Below, piece after piece: positions 43,142 to 52,126 of a stretch of DNA of 64,000 nucleotides. The DNA comes from Raineya orbicola (GTDB lineage: Bacteria > Bacteroidota > Bacteroidia > Cytophagales > Thermonemataceae): positions 20,090 through 84,089 of the forward strand of contig NZ_NKXO01000006.1 of the NCBI RefSeq assembly GCF_002843425.1, in the 5' to 3' direction. The notes beneath the pieces are model-generated. The model saw nothing but the letters and a program-made list of their open reading frames with translations, was not told where the DNA came from and did not search any database. The translations under genes were made by a program, and so were the position numbers. How positions within the stretch are numbered: the stretch's first letter is position 1; every line of letters begins with the position of its first letter.

Positions 43142-44719
43142 TTACCCATTCATTGAGTTCAAAAATTCCATATTATCTTTGGTATCAGTCATTTTTTCTA
43201 TGAGGAAGTTCATTGCTTCGGTAGCGTTCATATCGGTCATATACTTACGGAGTATCCAGACGCGATTGAGTTCTTCTTTGGTAAGCAGTAAATCTTCTCT
43301 ACGCGTACCCGAAGCAGGAATATCAATAGCAGGATAAATACGCTTATCAGCAAGTTTTCTATCCAGTTGTAATTCCATATTGCCTGTTCCTTTGAATTCT
43401 TCAAAAATCACCTCGTCCATACGCGAACCTGTATCTATGAGAGCAGTGGCGATAATGGTAAGCGAACCTCCGTTTTCTACATTACGAGCGGCTCCAAAAA
43501 AGCGTTTGGGCTTCTGCATAGCATTGGCATCAACTCCCCCCGTAAGAATTTTGCCTGATGAAGGTACTACGGTATTGTAAGCACGAGCCAAGCGGGTAAT
43601 AGAATCCAGCAAAATTACTACATCGTGCCCACACTCTACCATTCTTTTGGCTTTTTCAAGCACCATTGAAGCAACTTTTACGTGTCTTTCTGCTTGCTCA
43701 TCAAAAGTAGAGGAAATCACTTCTGCCCTTACACTTCGCTGCATATCAGTAACTTCTTCGGGGCGTTCGTCTATGAGCAAAACTATGAGATATACCTCGG
43801 GGTGGTTTTCAGCAATTGCATTGGCAATTTGTTTGAGTAAAGTGGTTTTTCCAGTTTTGGGTTGAGCAACAATCATACCTCTTTGTCCTTTTCCGATGGG
43901 GGCAAAAAGGTCAAGCATACGCGTAGAAAGCAAATCGGAGCGGGTACTAAGTTTTAGTTTTTCTTCGGGGAAAAGTGGCGTAAGGTACTCAAAAGGAATA
44001 CGATCGCGAATTTCTTCGGTGCTTTTTCCATTTACACTAATTACTTTGAGCAAAGCAAAATATTTTTCGCCTTCTTTTGGGGGGCGAATAGTGCCTCGTA
44101 CTGTATCACCTGTTTTTAAGCCAAAGAGCTTGATTTGCGAAGGTGAAACGTAAATATCATCAGGACTGGAAAGGTAATTGTAATCAGGAGAACGCAAAAA
44201 ACCATAGCCTCCGTCTTGCACTACTTCCAAAACTCCTTGGTTTTCAATCAAGCCATCAAACTCACGAAGTCGGTCTTTATTAGCTTTCTTAAAATTCTGC
44301 TGTTGGGGTTTTTCGTAAGTTTTCTGATGAGGCAAAATATTTTCCAAGATTTCGTTAGAGGGCTCATCTTGGGGTAAATCAGTTAGTAAAGTATCCAATT
44401 CAAAAGGTTCAAGTTTAATTTCGTCAGAGAAACTTTCAATGAAATTTTCCTCATTAGTGCTGCCATTCAGATTTTCGGTTTCCTCAAAATTTTCAGAAAC
44501 AACGTTTTCTCTACGAGGTCTGCCACGTCTTTTTTTCGTATTTTTATCATTTTCAATATTTTCAGAAAAAGTATTGTTGGAGGTTTGCCCTTGTGCTTCT
44601 ACAATAGCCTCTATAAGTTCGGGCTTGGTAAGTTTGCGGGCATTTTTGATTTGAAGATTTTCAGCAATTTCTCTTAATTCAGAAAGTAGCTTCAAATGAA
44701 GTTCATCAATGGTGTGCAT
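43142..44719 (-). CDS. rho: Transcription termination factor Rho
   Basis: Rho hexameric RNA helicase of 525 residues (ATG 44719). An N-terminal SAP-like domain ([22 protein letters not shown]) is followed by an insertion of about 120 residues, rich in E, N and R, with a [10 protein letters not shown] basic patch. Such extended N termini are usual in Bacteroidota. The RNA-binding cold-shock fold ([20 protein letters not shown]) and the ATPase with Walker [14 protein letters not shown] and Walker [13 protein letters not shown] follow. An intrinsic terminator lies just after the gene, and a possible leader peptide lies upstream. Confidence 0.95.
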   Translation of the reverse strand: MHTIDELHLKLLSELREIAENLQIKNARKLTKPELIEAIVEAQGQTSNNTFSENIENDKNTKKRRGRPRRENVVSENFEETENLNGSTNEENFIESFSDEIKLEPFELDTLLTDLPQDEPSNEILENILPHQKTYEKPQQQNFKKANKDRLREFDGLIENQGVLEVVQDGGYGFLRSPDYNYLSSPDDIYVSPSQIKLFGLKTGDTVRGTIRPPKEGEKYFALLKVISVNGKSTEEIRDRIPFEYLTPLFPEEKLKLSTRSDLLSTRMLDLFAPIGKGQRGMIVAQPKTGKTTLLKQIANAIAENHPEVYLIVLLIDERPEEVTDMQRSVRAEVISSTFDEQAERHVKVASMVLEKAKRMVECGHDVVILLDSITRLARAYNTVVPSSGKILTGGVDANAMQKPKRFFGAARNVENGGSLTIIATALIDTGSRMDEVIFEEFKGTGNMELQLDRKLADKRIYPAIDIPASGTRREDLLLTKEELNRVWILRKYMTDMNATEAMNFLIEKMTDTKDNMEFLNSMNG

Positions 44720-44752
44720 AATTAGCAAGATTGATTGGGAAAGATATATTTT

Positions 44753-44818
44753 TTAAATTGACATAGCAAAAAGTAAATAGCAAACTGAATTATCGCAAGT
44801 TGAGCCTCTTTTTTCCAT
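44753..44818 (-). CDS. Possible 21-codon leader ORF upstream of rho
   Basis: Minus-strand ORF of 21 codons (MEKRGSTCDNSVCYLLFAMS then I and stop) ending 33 bases before the rho ATG. It is preceded by GAGGTG six bases from its ATG, an unusually good Shine-Dalgarno for this genome. E. coli rho also has a leader with a small ORF. No conservation test has been made, so this is a weak call. Confidence 0.2.
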   Translation of the reverse strand: MEKRGSTCDNSVCYLLFAMSI

Positions 44819-44970
44819 TATTCACCTCAAAATGTTTTCTAGTAAATTACAAGGAACAGAAATTAGACAAGTTGCTCAAACATTCAGCAGAATAAACTTG
44901 AAAGAGATGAATTTGTTGCAATATTAGGTTAAAAAAAAATAATTTGCAAGAAAAAAAATCATTTTTTCAG

Positions 44971-45001
44971 AAAAAATCCCGAAAGGTTATTGCTTTCGGG
45001 A
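44971..45001 (-). terminator. Terminator after the amino acid permease gene
   Basis: Nine-bp stem TCCCGAAAG/CTTTCGGGA (44977-44985 with 44993-45001), 7-base loop, T6 on the minus strand. It stands between the permease stop and the rho promoter region. Confidence 0.85.
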
Positions 45002-45010
45002 AAGGTTGTA

Positions 45011-46459
45011 CTATGCAGTTTGGCTTTTTTCTAAATTACTGCTTTTCTTGCCATAGACAAAGTAAATCAAAATACCCACTAACATCCAGCCGCCTGCAAG
45101 CATTTGAGCCAATTTATCCAAATTGATAATCAAAAATGCATTGGTAAGCACTCCCAAAGTTGCTACCAAAGGCAAAGCAGGCACCTTGAAAGAACGTTCT
45201 ACATTAGGCTCTCTAACTCGCAACAGCCACACTGCCCCACATACCATCGCGAAGGCGAATAGCGTACCAAAGCTGGTCATATCGCCCAAAATATCCAAAG
45301 GCACAAAAGCGGCAACGAGTGAAACCACAAATCCTACCAAAATAGTACTTTTGAAAGGGGTTTTGAAGGTTTTGTGAATATCTTTGAAAAAATTAGGCAA
45401 CAAACCATCTTTTGCCATACCTAAGAAAATACGTGTCTGTCCGAGCATCATTACAAGCATTACAGAAATAAGTCCTGCGGTTGCGGCGGCGGTAATGATA
45501 TATTTTGCCCAACCCAAATTTTGCTTTTCAAAAGCGGCGGCAACAGGAGCTTTCAAATCCTCGCCTGTAAAGCTATCGTACTTCATCATTCCTGTAAGCA
45601 CCAAAGATACAGCAATATACAAGATAGTGCATATAATCAGCGAAGCCAAAATAGCAAAAGGCATATCTTTTTTAGGGTTGATAGCCTCGCCCGCTTGCGT
45701 AGAAACGGCATCAAAACCAATATAAGCAAAGAAAATGGAAGCGGCACCTGCAAAAACCCCTTTCAAGCCGTATGCCTGATGTACCCTGCCATCTTCGCCT
45801 GTAAGTTCTTTGGGCTCGGGAATGAAGGGTGTCCAATTATCAGGATTTATAAAAAACATACCCACCAAAATCACAAACAAAATTGCTCCTACTTTCAAAA
45901 CTACAATTAGGTTATTAGTACTAGCAGCTTCCTTGATACCCTTCACAAGAATAGCCGTAACTACCCAAACAATCAGGAAAGCAGGTAAATTGAAATATCC
46001 ACCAGCAAAAGGATTTTTGGTGAATTGTTCGGGAATAGACAAACCAAACATACCTATCAGTTTATTGAAATACCCCGACCAGCTAACTGCCACCGTCATC
46101 GCACCCATACCATATTCTAAAATTAGCCCCCAACCGATGAGCCAAGCAAAAAACTCCCCTACGGTGCCATACGCATAGGCATAGGCAGAACCTTCCACGG
46201 GAAGCATTGACGCAAATTCGGCATAGCATAGTGCCGCAAAAATACAGGCAATCCCTGCTATCACAAAAGAAAGAGCTAAGGCAGGACCCGCATTAAAATA
46301 GGCTACTTTTCCTGTGAGTACGAAAATACCTCCACCGATAATAGCCCCAATACCGATAGAAGTCAAGCTCCATTTACCTAAAACTCTTTTGAGGTCGCTT
46401 TTTTTCATATCTGCCTCAAAAGCACTCAAAGGTTTCTTTCTCCAAATTGATGATGACAT
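45011..46459 (-). CDS. APC superfamily amino acid permease
   Basis: Cationic-amino-acid-transporter-like permease (YfnA/CAT group) of 482 residues with about 12-13 membrane helices. Family motifs: IGIGAIIGGGIFVLTG in helix 1, CYAEFASMLPVEGSAYAYAY in helix 3, FFAYIGFDAVSTQAGEAINPKKD in the middle and GQTRIFLGMAKDGLLP later. It imports an amino acid with protons or by exchange; the substrate cannot be fixed. The 227-base upstream region to the next gene shows no further ORF. Confidence 0.9.
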   Translation of the reverse strand: MSSSIWRKKPLSAFEADMKKSDLKRVLGKWSLTSIGIGAIIGGGIFVLTGKVAYFNAGPALALSFVIAGIACIFAALCYAEFASMLPVEGSAYAYAYGTVGEFFAWLIGWGLILEYGMGAMTVAVSWSGYFNKLIGMFGLSIPEQFTKNPFAGGYFNLPAFLIVWVVTAILVKGIKEAASTNNLIVVLKVGAILFVILVGMFFINPDNWTPFIPEPKELTGEDGRVHQAYGLKGVFAGAASIFFAYIGFDAVSTQAGEAINPKKDMPFAILASLIICTILYIAVSLVLTGMMKYDSFTGEDLKAPVAAAFEKQNLGWAKYIITAAATAGLISVMLVMMLGQTRIFLGMAKDGLLPNFFKDIHKTFKTPFKSTILVGFVVSLVAAFVPLDILGDMTSFGTLFAFAMVCGAVWLLRVREPNVERSFKVPALPLVATLGVLTNAFLIINLDKLAQMLAGGWMLVGILIYFVYGKKSSNLEKSQTA

Positions 46460-46664
46460 TCTGCTAAAAGTTTAATGATGAAACGTTGATTTTCAAAATT
46501 ATATGTAGATGTTCTGGGAATATAAAAAATTTTATTTGATAAGTCGGCTTGCAATATAAATACTTTTGGCAAAATAATGGTATTTTTTAAAATTTTTTTT
46601 GGATTTTTTTGAGCAAATAAAGCCCGCTATTGGAACTGTTCTTTATGATTTAACGAAAAAAATA

Positions 46665-46672
46665 TATTTTTG
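46665..46672 (+). promoter_or_regulatory. -7 box upstream of the secreted protein/porX pair
   Basis: TATTTTTG exact TAnnTTTG match. Transcription would begin near 46680, which favours the ATG at 46717 over the one at 46687. Confidence 0.5.
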
Positions 46673-46716
46673 CAGAAATTGGCATTATGTTTGTGAAATC
46701 ATTTTGTAAAATCCGT

Positions 46717-47373
46717 ATGAAAAAGTGTTTATTGTTTTTATCGCTTTGGGCTTGTGCAATGTTGAGCAAAGCCCAAATTTTTGAAGGTTACATCAAATAT
46801 GCCCACCGAGTAGAGGTTACCGATACCACTTTGCAGAAAAATGATTTTCTGATTGCCTATGAATTTGGCAGTAAATCTACACTATACATCAAAGGAGGCA
46901 ATTATTATTGGAAATTTGACGATTGCAAGCGTGAATATCAAATTTATCTCAATAACACCGCAACGCTTTATGACAAATTTCCTAAAAACGATACACTTTT
47001 TAGTAGTAGTGCTACGTTTGAAAATGAAGTAATTGTGCAAATGGACACCAAAAAAAGCCAAGTAAATGTTTTGGGAGAGCCTTGCGAACTATTGACCGTA
47101 AAATCTAAATTTATCAGAGAGCAACAAATACGCGGGCGAATGTTTTATTTTAGCAAAAAATACCCTCTACACCCCGATTTTCTCAAAAATTTCAAAATGA
47201 ACAACAATAATGAAATTTTTGCAAAAATGGGCTATGTGCCTTTGCGTTTTGTATTTATTTATCCGGGTTTTCGTGTAACATACTTCGCTACCGAAATTAA
47301 ACGCACCAAAGTAGAGGATAGTCTTTTTGATATTTCCAAGAAAAAAGTGAAATCATTGGCTATCAAGAAATAA
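46717..47373 (+). CDS. Secreted protein of unknown function (DUF4412/GLPGLI-like)
   Basis: Exported protein of 218 residues with a signal peptide (CLLFLSLWACAMLSKAQ). It has a beta-rich body that begins IFEGYIKYAHRVEVTDT and has YYWKFDDCKREYQIYLNN in the middle, similar in pattern to the exported DUF4412 or GLPGLI families of Bacteroidota. Two cysteines (about positions 70 and 127) could form a disulfide. It is 22 bases ahead of porX and probably on the same transcript. Confidence 0.6.
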   Translation: MKKCLLFLSLWACAMLSKAQIFEGYIKYAHRVEVTDTTLQKNDFLIAYEFGSKSTLYIKGGNYYWKFDDCKREYQIYLNNTATLYDKFPKNDTLFSSSATFENEVIVQMDTKKSQVNVLGEPCELLTVKSKFIREQQIRGRMFYFSKKYPLHPDFLKNFKMNNNNEIFAKMGYVPLRFVFIYPGFRVTYFATEIKRTKVEDSLFDISKKKVKSLAIKK

Positions 47374-47395
47374 TCCTAAATTTTTATTTTGATTT

Positions 47396-48949
47396 ATGCA
47401 AGCATATCACATTCTTTGGGCTGATGACGAAATAGATTTGCTCAAACCTCATATTTTATTTTTGAAACAAAAAGGCTATGAGGTTACGCCTGCGTGTAGC
47501 GGTAGTGATGCATTAGACCTATTTCAGGATAGAAATTTTGATATTGTTTTCCTTGATGAAAATATGCCGGGTATGAGCGGTTTGGAAACCCTTGCCCAAA
47601 TGAAAAATCTCAAACCCCATATTCCTGTGGTAATGGTAACTAAAAGTGAAGAGGAAAGAATTATGGAGGAAGCTATTGGCTCGCATATTTCTGATTACCT
47701 CATCAAACCTATCAACCCAAATCAACTTTTACTTTCTGTAAAAAAGATTTTAGAAAACAAACGCATCATTACAGAAAAAACAAATCTTGGCTATCAGCAA
47801 GATTTTCGCAATCTTTCAATGGCATTTAACGAAAGATTGAATTTCGAGGAATGGACAGAAGTCTATAAAAAACTCGTTCATTGGGAACTTGCCTTGGAGC
47901 AGGCTTCCGATAAAAGTATGCAGGAAGTTCTGGAAATGCAAAAAAGTGAGGCAAATACCAATTTTGTGCGTTTTATACAAGATAACTACGAAGAGTGGCT
48001 CAATAATCCCAACATTGAACGCCCTTTGCTTTCGCATCAGCTTTTCAGAAAAAAGATTTTTCCTGAACTCGGCAAAAGTGAAAAAATTTTTTTCATTCTC
48101 ATTGATAACCTCCGCTATGACCAATGGAGAGTGCTTGCTCCTATCATAGGCGAGCTTTTCAATATTGAGGAGGAGAGCTTGTATTATTCCATTTTGCCTA
48201 CTACTACGGCATATGCCCGAAATGCTATTTTTGCAGGTATGCTCCCTACTGAAATTGCTAAAAATTTTCCACAATATTGGAAAGATGAAGAGGACGAGGA
48301 AGGCAAAAATCTTTACGAAGATATTTTCCTGCAAAAACAATTTGAAAAAAACAAAATACAAGCCAAAGTAGCTTATCACAAAATTATCACAAATCAGCAG
48401 GGGAGAAGTTTGGTTGAAAACTATAAAAACCTATTGCACAACGATTTTGTAGCCATTGTGTATAATTTTGTGGATATGCTTTCTCACGCCCGCACCGACC
48501 TGCAAATGATACGCGAGCTTGCCCCCGATGAGCCTGCCTATCGCTCTCTGACCAAATCTTGGTTTTTACATTCGCCATTGTGGGAGTTACTGCAAAAAAT
48601 AGCTCGTGAAAAGGTGCGTGTTATTATTACTACCGACCACGGCACTATCCGTGTGAAACGTCCTTTTAAGATAGTTGGTGATAAAAGCGTTAATACTAAT
48701 TTACGCTACAAGCAGGGTAAGAATTTGAGTTACGAAGGGAAAGATATTTTTGAAATCCGTAAGCCTGAAAAGCTTTTTCTGCCCAAACCCAATATTTCTA
48801 CAAGTTACGTTTTTGCTGTTGAAGATTATTTTTTTGCGTATCCCAATAATTACAATTATTACGTAAGCTACTTCAAAGATACTTTCCAGCACGGAGGTAT
48901 TTCCTTGGAGGAGATGATTATTCCTTTTGTATGGCTTTCGCCAAAGTAA
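47396..48949 (+). CDS. porX: PorX response regulator with PglZ/alkaline phosphatase-like domain
   Basis: Two-domain regulator of 517 residues. The receiver domain (1-120) has the acidic pocket ADDE (10-13), the phosphorylated aspartate D54 in IVFLDENMPG, and K104 in YLIKPINP. A helical middle part connects to a PglZ/alkaline phosphatase superfamily domain from about 210 (FILIDNLRYDQWR, ILPTTTAYARNAIFAGMLP, VIITTDHGTIRVKRP, HGGISLEEMIIPFV). In Porphyromonas and relatives PorX works with the histidine kinase PorY and a sigma factor to control T9SS genes. No kinase gene is next to it. The presence of a T9SS cargo gene in the window fits. Confidence 0.92.
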   Translation: MQAYHILWADDEIDLLKPHILFLKQKGYEVTPACSGSDALDLFQDRNFDIVFLDENMPGMSGLETLAQMKNLKPHIPVVMVTKSEEERIMEEAIGSHISDYLIKPINPNQLLLSVKKILENKRIITEKTNLGYQQDFRNLSMAFNERLNFEEWTEVYKKLVHWELALEQASDKSMQEVLEMQKSEANTNFVRFIQDNYEEWLNNPNIERPLLSHQLFRKKIFPELGKSEKIFFILIDNLRYDQWRVLAPIIGELFNIEEESLYYSILPTTTAYARNAIFAGMLPTEIAKNFPQYWKDEEDEEGKNLYEDIFLQKQFEKNKIQAKVAYHKIITNQQGRSLVENYKNLLHNDFVAIVYNFVDMLSHARTDLQMIRELAPDEPAYRSLTKSWFLHSPLWELLQKIAREKVRVIITTDHGTIRVKRPFKIVGDKSVNTNLRYKQGKNLSYEGKDIFEIRKPEKLFLPKPNISTSYVFAVEDYFFAYPNNYNYYVSYFKDTFQHGGISLEEMIIPFVWLSPK

Positions 48950-48952
48950 TAA

Positions 48953-49780
48953 TTACAAATGTAAAATAGCGAAAACCCAAGGCATAGCAATTAGCAAGCC
49001 GTCAAATCTGTCTAAAAATCCGCCGTGCCCTGGAATAAACGAACCCGAATCTTTGATTTGTAGGCTTCTTTTGAGCATAGATTCTGCCAAATCGCCCCAA
49101 GTACCAAAAACAACTATAATTGCAGAAATTGCCCACCAACGCCAAATTTCAATTTCCATAAAATAAAACGATAAAACCACAGCCACCGCTTGCGAAAGCA
49201 AAAATCCCCCTGCCAAGCCTTCCCAAGTTTTTTTAGGGGATATTCGCTCAAAAAGTTTTCGTTTACCGAACTTTCTGCCTGCAAAATAAGCCCCAGTATC
49301 GCTTGCCCAAAGGCAAAAAAGTATTCCCAATGGAACTTGATAAGAGTATTTGTTTGTCCAAAAGCCCACTTGCATAAATAAAATCCAAGGCAAAGCTACA
49401 TAAAGCACTCCTAAAAAAGTTACTGCAATACTCTGAAATGGAATTTTATCATTTTCTTGATATAATTTGAGCAAAAATGGTAAGGTTAGCAAAGGAAACA
49501 CAAAAAAATAGCTTTGTAAGCGAAAACTTTCAAATAGAAAGTTTTGTAACACAAAAAACCACAACAAAGCTGAAAATAAAAAGCCCCATACTCGCAAAGG
49601 CTGTAAATGAGCTTTGCAAAGCAAATGGTAAAACTCTGCAAGGCTCAAAAACATAATGAGCGTAAAAAGACCTACGAAAGTCCATTTTGAAAAAATTACT
49701 GCCGAAATCAGTAAAATTGCCCCTATAACACCCGCTATTACCCTTTGGGCAAGGTTTGAAAGTTTTTCTAATCCGAACAT
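48953..49780 (-). CDS. cdsA: Phosphatidate cytidylyltransferase
   Basis: Integral membrane enzyme of 275 residues that makes CDP-diacylglycerol from CTP and phosphatidate. The signature SDTGAYFAGRKFGKRKLFER with the following ISPKKTWEG is complete, and the C-terminal GDLAESMLKRSLQIKDSG and PGHGGFLDRFDGLL motifs hold the metal-binding aspartates. Eight or so hydrophobic helices are visible. It ends 3 bases from the convergent porX stop and is the last gene of a minus-strand run of four. Confidence 0.95.
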   Translation of the reverse strand: MFGLEKLSNLAQRVIAGVIGAILLISAVIFSKWTFVGLFTLIMFLSLAEFYHLLCKAHLQPLRVWGFLFSALLWFFVLQNFLFESFRLQSYFFVFPLLTLPFLLKLYQENDKIPFQSIAVTFLGVLYVALPWILFMQVGFWTNKYSYQVPLGILFCLWASDTGAYFAGRKFGKRKLFERISPKKTWEGLAGGFLLSQAVAVVLSFYFMEIEIWRWWAISAIIVVFGTWGDLAESMLKRSLQIKDSGSFIPGHGGFLDRFDGLLIAMPWVFAILHL

Positions 49781-49797
49781 AAAAATTTTGCCACGTT

Positions 49798-50970
49798 TCA
49801 GATTTTTTCAGGAATTTGTAGATACGACCATTTCCGTTTTACCGTACCATTTTCCAAAAGAATAAGCCCAGGGTTAGTACGAATCATAGCTTTCATAATT
49901 TTGCTATCCAAGGCGTGATGTTCCATAGGCAATTGATATTCGTGGCAAAGCATTTCCATTTGAGCTTTATCAGAACTCAATCCCAAAGGTGTGATGTCTG
50001 AATTTTTGAGGTTTTTCAATAAAACCGAAAACTTCTTGAAAGCCTCTAAATTCGTTTTTCTAATATCAGGAACAATGAAAAGCAATTTTTTGCCTACAAA
50101 CATTTTATTCATTTCGGCAGTATCGGCATCAATATAACGAAAATCTGCTCCTATTTTTGCCTGTGCCTCAGGATTGAGCAAAGTCTGCTGAAAATCTTTG
50201 TATTTGTAGGTAGTGCTATCGCTCAATTTTTTATCCCAAAGTTCTGCAAATTCTTTTTCAGAAAAAATTTCATCTTTACCTGTTTTAAGATTGGTGTAAA
50301 TGTAGCGATTTTCAAAGCGTAAAGGTTCTTTGGGTTTCATCAGGCTGGGCAAGTGATTGCCTACTTTGTAGGGCAAAAAATCTATGATTGGTAAATAATA
50401 CGCCGCATACAAACCTATGCCAAACGAAGCCAAAGAAACTAACAAATTACTCAGCCAAGCCCATTTTTGCGTATTGGAAGTAATTTTTTTGCTTTGCCAA
50501 AGCAAAAAACCTATCAAGAAAAGCAAAATAACATCTTTGAGAAACGATTCAAAAGGTTTGAGTTTGATAGCATCACCAAAACAGCCACAATCCGTTACCT
50601 TATTGTAGTGCCAAGAATAAAAGGTTAGTCCTGTAAAAAACACGATTAGCAAAAACAAAGACCAAAGCGTAAGTTTAGGACGAAAACGAATAAGCAAGCT
50701 AAATCCCCAAATTACTTCCAAAGCACTCAAAAGTATTGAAAAGCTCAATGCAAAAGGTTTGAGAGTTTCAAAAAAACTACTCATAGCGGTTTCTCTACTT
50801 TCTTTCAGTTCACCGTTCACAATCACCTTTTCTCTAAAATCATCTGCGAATACGTCAAAATATTCTTCCAATTTGATTTGCGTTCCTACGGGGTCATTGA
50901 GTTTGATAAGCCCCGAAAAAATAAACAATGCCCCTACTAAAAAAATGATGATATTAACGGCTACTTTCAT
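49798..50970 (-). CDS. BT_3928-like DoxX/MauE family membrane protein
   Basis: Membrane protein of 390 residues. The N-terminal third has four helices (IIIFLVGALFIFSGLIKL first), with the DCGCFGDAIKLKPFESFLKD loop characteristic of MauE/DoxX-type redox proteins. The C-terminal part from about 235 is soluble and may have a thioredoxin-like fold (KKLLFIVPDIRKTNLEAFKK). Function unknown; a disulfide or redox role is inferred from the DCGC motif. Its start overlaps the end of the DUF1599 gene by 17 bases, a neighbour pair frequently kept in Bacteroidota. Confidence 0.8.
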   Translation of the reverse strand: MKVAVNIIIFLVGALFIFSGLIKLNDPVGTQIKLEEYFDVFADDFREKVIVNGELKESRETAMSSFFETLKPFALSFSILLSALEVIWGFSLLIRFRPKLTLWSLFLLIVFFTGLTFYSWHYNKVTDCGCFGDAIKLKPFESFLKDVILLFLIGFLLWQSKKITSNTQKWAWLSNLLVSLASFGIGLYAAYYLPIIDFLPYKVGNHLPSLMKPKEPLRFENRYIYTNLKTGKDEIFSEKEFAELWDKKLSDSTTYKYKDFQQTLLNPEAQAKIGADFRYIDADTAEMNKMFVGKKLLFIVPDIRKTNLEAFKKFSVLLKNLKNSDITPLGLSSDKAQMEMLCHEYQLPMEHHALDSKIMKAMIRTNPGLILLENGTVKRKWSYLQIPEKI

Positions 50971-51517
50971 TTTCCAAAAAGTTTAGTTGTATAAGGCAAA
51001 AAACAGCGTAATTCAGAATATCTTGATAGTTGGCTTCTACCCCTTCGGAAACTTGTGTTAGTCCTTTGTTATCTTCAATTTGTTTGATACGTCTAATTTT
51101 CATCAAAATCAGGTCAGTCATTGAGCTAACTCGCATTTCCCGCCAAGCCTCGCCGTAGTCGTGGTTTTTACGCATCAGCAAATCAAGCGTATTTTGGGCG
51201 TGCTTGTCGTAGAGGTTACTCACTTTTTCCCAAGAGAGTTCCATTTCGGTTTCGCCTTGCTGCAAAAGTTCGTTTTGCATCAGGGCAATAATTGCATAAT
51301 TGATAATTGCCACAAACTCTAAACGTATATCATCAGCAATTTGTTGTGAGCCTTTTTCCTGAATAGAACGAATGCGATTGGCTTTGATAAAAATTTGGTC
51401 GGTAAGCGATGGCAGACGCAAAATTCGCCAAGCCGAGCCGTAATCTTGATGTTTTTTCTGAAAAAGATTTTTACAATACGCTATTATCGCCTGATACTGC
51501 TCCGAAGTTTTTTTCAT
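50954..51517 (-). CDS. DUF1599 protein (tandem domain)
   Basis: Soluble protein of 187 residues with two copies of the same motif. KKHQDYGSAWRILRLPSLTD is at 17-36 and KNHDYGEAWREMRVSSMTD at about 117-135; each is followed by (I/L)KxxRI(R/K)xIE. The repeat structure matches DUF1599, linked to the nucleotide-modification-associated domain by its names in other genomes. The biochemical role is not established. It is translationally coupled to the DoxX-like gene. Confidence 0.85.
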   Translation of the reverse strand: MKKTSEQYQAIIAYCKNLFQKKHQDYGSAWRILRLPSLTDQIFIKANRIRSIQEKGSQQIADDIRLEFVAIINYAIIALMQNELLQQGETEMELSWEKVSNLYDKHAQNTLDLLMRKNHDYGEAWREMRVSSMTDLILMKIRRIKQIEDNKGLTQVSEGVEANYQDILNYAVFCLIQLNFLENESSR

Positions 51518-51563
51518 TTGATTATCGTCTAAAATCTTATGTCTGGTGTCTTAATTTACCTCA

Positions 51564-51998
51564 TCACTTCACTTTTCGCAAGTACATACGTATAATTTCG
51601 CCTGTTTCGTAGTCGTTAAGCAAAACCATTGAATTTTTAGTGAGTTGTTCAATACCTACTTCATCAGGTTTTTGGAAAGAACCATCAGGGTTTTGTTGCT
51701 CTTTAATGAGCTTTGAAGCATAAGCATTGAGTTTCCATTTGCCAATCTCCTTTGCTCCCGAAAAAACTGCCGAATAGTTCCCATTCCGATTAAATTCAAA
51801 ACTTGCCGATTGAGCCATTAGTTTTAGTTCATCTTCTATTTGTTTTTTCTTTTCGGGGGTGGCTTTGGCAATAATTGGCTCTAAATGTATCATTTCAATT
51901 TTTTCAACTTTCCAAACACCTGCAACCCAAAAAGATTTATCATTTTGGGCATAAAGCCCCATAGGTAAGCAAAAGAATAATGCTAAAAGAATTCTCAT
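51564..51998 (-). CDS. Small secreted lipocalin-like protein
   Basis: Exported protein of 144 residues with a signal peptide (ALFFCLPMGLYAQ). The beta pattern (WVAGVWKVEKIEMIHL, ASFEFNRNGNYSAVFSGA, IGKWKLNA, SMVLLNDYETGEIIRMYLR) resembles small lipocalin-like or DUF4488-like proteins. No ligand or enzyme motif is visible. First gene of the minus-strand run toward cdsA. Confidence 0.6.
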   Translation of the reverse strand: MRILLALFFCLPMGLYAQNDKSFWVAGVWKVEKIEMIHLEPIIAKATPEKKKQIEDELKLMAQSASFEFNRNGNYSAVFSGAKEIGKWKLNAYASKLIKEQQNPDGSFQKPDEVGIEQLTKNSMVLLNDYETGEIIRMYLRKVK

Positions 51999-52126
51999 CT
52001 TTGTTATTTTGAATATACTTTTGCAAAAATAGCAAAAATCTTTTGTTTGTCTGCAACAAAATACTTAATTTAGTGTTTGCGTTATCATATAAAAAATTTT
52101 TGTAGGAAAGCCTTTGTGTTTGAGCT

